In this document: piece after piece, positions 63,274 through 64,000 of the stretch
How the letters are laid out: every line of letters begins with the position of its first letter
Position numbering within the stretch: the first letter of the stretch is position 1
Source of the DNA: Flavobacterium ginsengisoli
Lineage (GTDB): Bacteria; Bacteroidota; Bacteroidia; Flavobacteriales; Flavobacteriaceae
DNA length: 64,000 nt
Direction of reading: 5' to 3'
NCBI RefSeq assembly: GCF_029625315.1
Contig: NZ_CP121110.1
Span: 2,365,001 to 2,429,000 of the forward strand
Program-made: the position numbers and the translations under genes
Notes under the pieces: generated by a model
Told to the model about the DNA's origin: nothing
What the model saw: only the letters and a program-made list of their open reading frames with translations
Database searches by the model: none

Positions 63274-63345
63274 AGCCAATGTCGGGATTTGAACCCGAGA
63301 CCTCTTCCTTACCAAGGAAGCACTCTACCCCTGAGCTACACCGGC
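63274..63345 (-). tRNA. tRNA-Thr (GGU)
   Basis: A 72-nt cloverleaf on the reverse strand: acceptor GCCGGTG pairs with CATTGGC including G-T pairs; anticodon loop TTGGTAA with GGT between CTTCC and GGAAG. Confidence 0.95.
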
Positions 63346-63431
63346 AGAGCTTCCATTTTTCAGATCAAAAGACTTTAAAATACAGATTTAACAATCTATA
63401 ACTTACAATCTAAAACCTAAATTTTTATTTG

Positions 63432-63512
63432 TGGGGAGAGCAGGATTCGAACCTGCGAAGTTCACACAGCAGATTTACAGTCTGCCCTCGTTGGCCGCTT
63501 GAGTATCTCCCC
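63432..63512 (-). tRNA. tRNA-Tyr (GUA)
   Basis: An 81-nt class II tRNA with a long variable arm on the reverse strand: acceptor GGGGAGA with TCTCCCC, anticodon GTA in CTGTAAA, T-arm GGTTCGAATCC. Confidence 0.96.
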
Positions 63513-63571
63513 TAGTTTTAAAAGTCCATTATTTTAAAGAACTAATTTCAAATCGCATTTGAAATTTATTG

Positions 63572-63645
63572 AGCCGATAGAGGGACTCGAACCCACGACC
63601 TGCTGATTACAAATCAGTCGCTCTAGCCAGCTGAGCTACATCGGC
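63572..63645 (-). tRNA. tRNA-Thr (UGU)
   Basis: A 74-nt cloverleaf on the reverse strand: acceptor GCCGATG with TATCGGC, anticodon loop TTTGTAA with TGT between CTGAT and ATCAG. Confidence 0.96.
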
Positions 63646-63735
63646 GAATGCATTAAAAAAGTCCGCTATTTCTAACGGACTGCAAATGTAGCTATTTTAT
63701 CTTTTAATCAAAACATTTTTTCAAAAAAATTTCAA

Positions 63736-64000
63736 TTAAATGTGCGCTCTAATTTTTTCTTTCCTTTTTACAAGCAAACGTTCTAATGATTCTGCCGAAA
63801 GCTCAACGGCCTCTTCAAATGTTTTACACTGTTTTTTTACCAAAAAATCATCACCAGGAACATTAATCTTTATCTCCACCACCTTATTCTCTTTATCACT
63901 CGTTCTTTCAACTTTCAAAAAAACATCTGATGAAACCACTCGATCGTAGTATTTCTCTAGCTTACCCATTCTTTCTTGGATAAAATCGACCAATTTTCTG
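63736..64000 (-). CDS. hpf: Ribosome hibernation-promoting factor (HPF/RaiA), 5' part cut by window
   Basis: The reading frame is open to the window edge (…RKLVDFIQERMGKLEKYYDRVVSSDVFLKVE), so the first 14-15 residues are missing. The apparent start at 63993 is an internal TTG. The rest matches the short HPF/RaiA family: SDVFLKVERTSDKENKVVEIKINVPG, then FEEAVELSAESLERLLVKRKEK. The complete protein would be about 100 residues. It stabilises inactive ribosomes in stationary phase. It lies just upstream of the tRNA-tuf cluster. Confidence 0.88.
   Translation of the reverse strand, partial: RKLVDFIQERMGKLEKYYDRVVSSDVFLKVERTSDKENKVVEIKINVPGDDFLVKKQCKTFEEAVELSAESLERLLVKRKEKIRAHI

Overview
The window looks like a chromosomal segment of a Flavobacterium-type member of the Bacteroidota. 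The reasons are low GC content, promoters of the form TTG-N19/20-TAnnTTTG, a 16S-tRNA-Ile-tRNA-Ala-23S ribosomal operon, and flavobacterial-style protein content (NtrC-type regulator with kdp genes, paired aconitases, DUF3467 behind rpoC). The genus is an inference from recalled protein resemblance, not from a search.

Layout. 1-3420: the 5' part of a ribosomal operon on the minus strand, read from three tandem promoters. 3899-6212: a luciferase-like monooxygenase and a polysaccharide deacetylase-like secreted protein. 6380-17988: a potassium-uptake (Kdp) locus with a sigma-54-type response regulator, a small conserved protein, two tiny membrane peptides (the second is KdpF), KdpA, KdpB, KdpC, an outer-membrane barrel, a KdpD sensor half and a separate histidine kinase. 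Most gaps in this locus hold long nested palindromes. 18126-18887: a PAP2 phosphatase. 19161-26437: an SOS-like set made of an S24-peptidase repressor divergent from DinB and a DnaE-type polymerase, then an exonuclease/GIY-YIG protein and AlkB. 26599-34567: assorted genes (DUF1810, amino-acid permease, lipoprotein, methyltransferase, histidine kinase with response regulator, LysM-NlpC/P60 hydrolase). 34812-37885: two tandem kelch paralogues. 37963-49641: two different aconitases, MoxR, a SurA-like isomerase, a lipoprotein alpha-amylase and release factor 3. 49958-64000: the conserved information-processing block read on the minus strand: hpf, tRNA-Thr, tRNA-Tyr, tRNA-Thr, tuf, tRNA-Trp, secE, nusG, rplK, rplA, rplJ, rplL, rpoB, rpoC, DUF3467.

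The most striking observation is a set of eleven single-base frame breaks in ten genes. Five are +1 events, and all five carry the 7-mer GCRAGCA on one strand at the break. Each is repaired by reading GCAGCA there. Five are -1 events, each repaired by adding one base to an A/T run of 6-7. The eleventh, in moxR, fits neither class. The pattern looks like systematic long-read base-calling error (homopolymers plus perhaps a modified GCAGC-type motif) rather than decay of ten genes, but only read-level data can settle it. Other points of interest are the triple ribosomal promoter, the rewired Kdp regulation, the nested intergenic palindromes, the SOS-like cassette and the stem-loops flanking rpoB. 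I found no CRISPR array, prophage, transposase or clear novel defence system.
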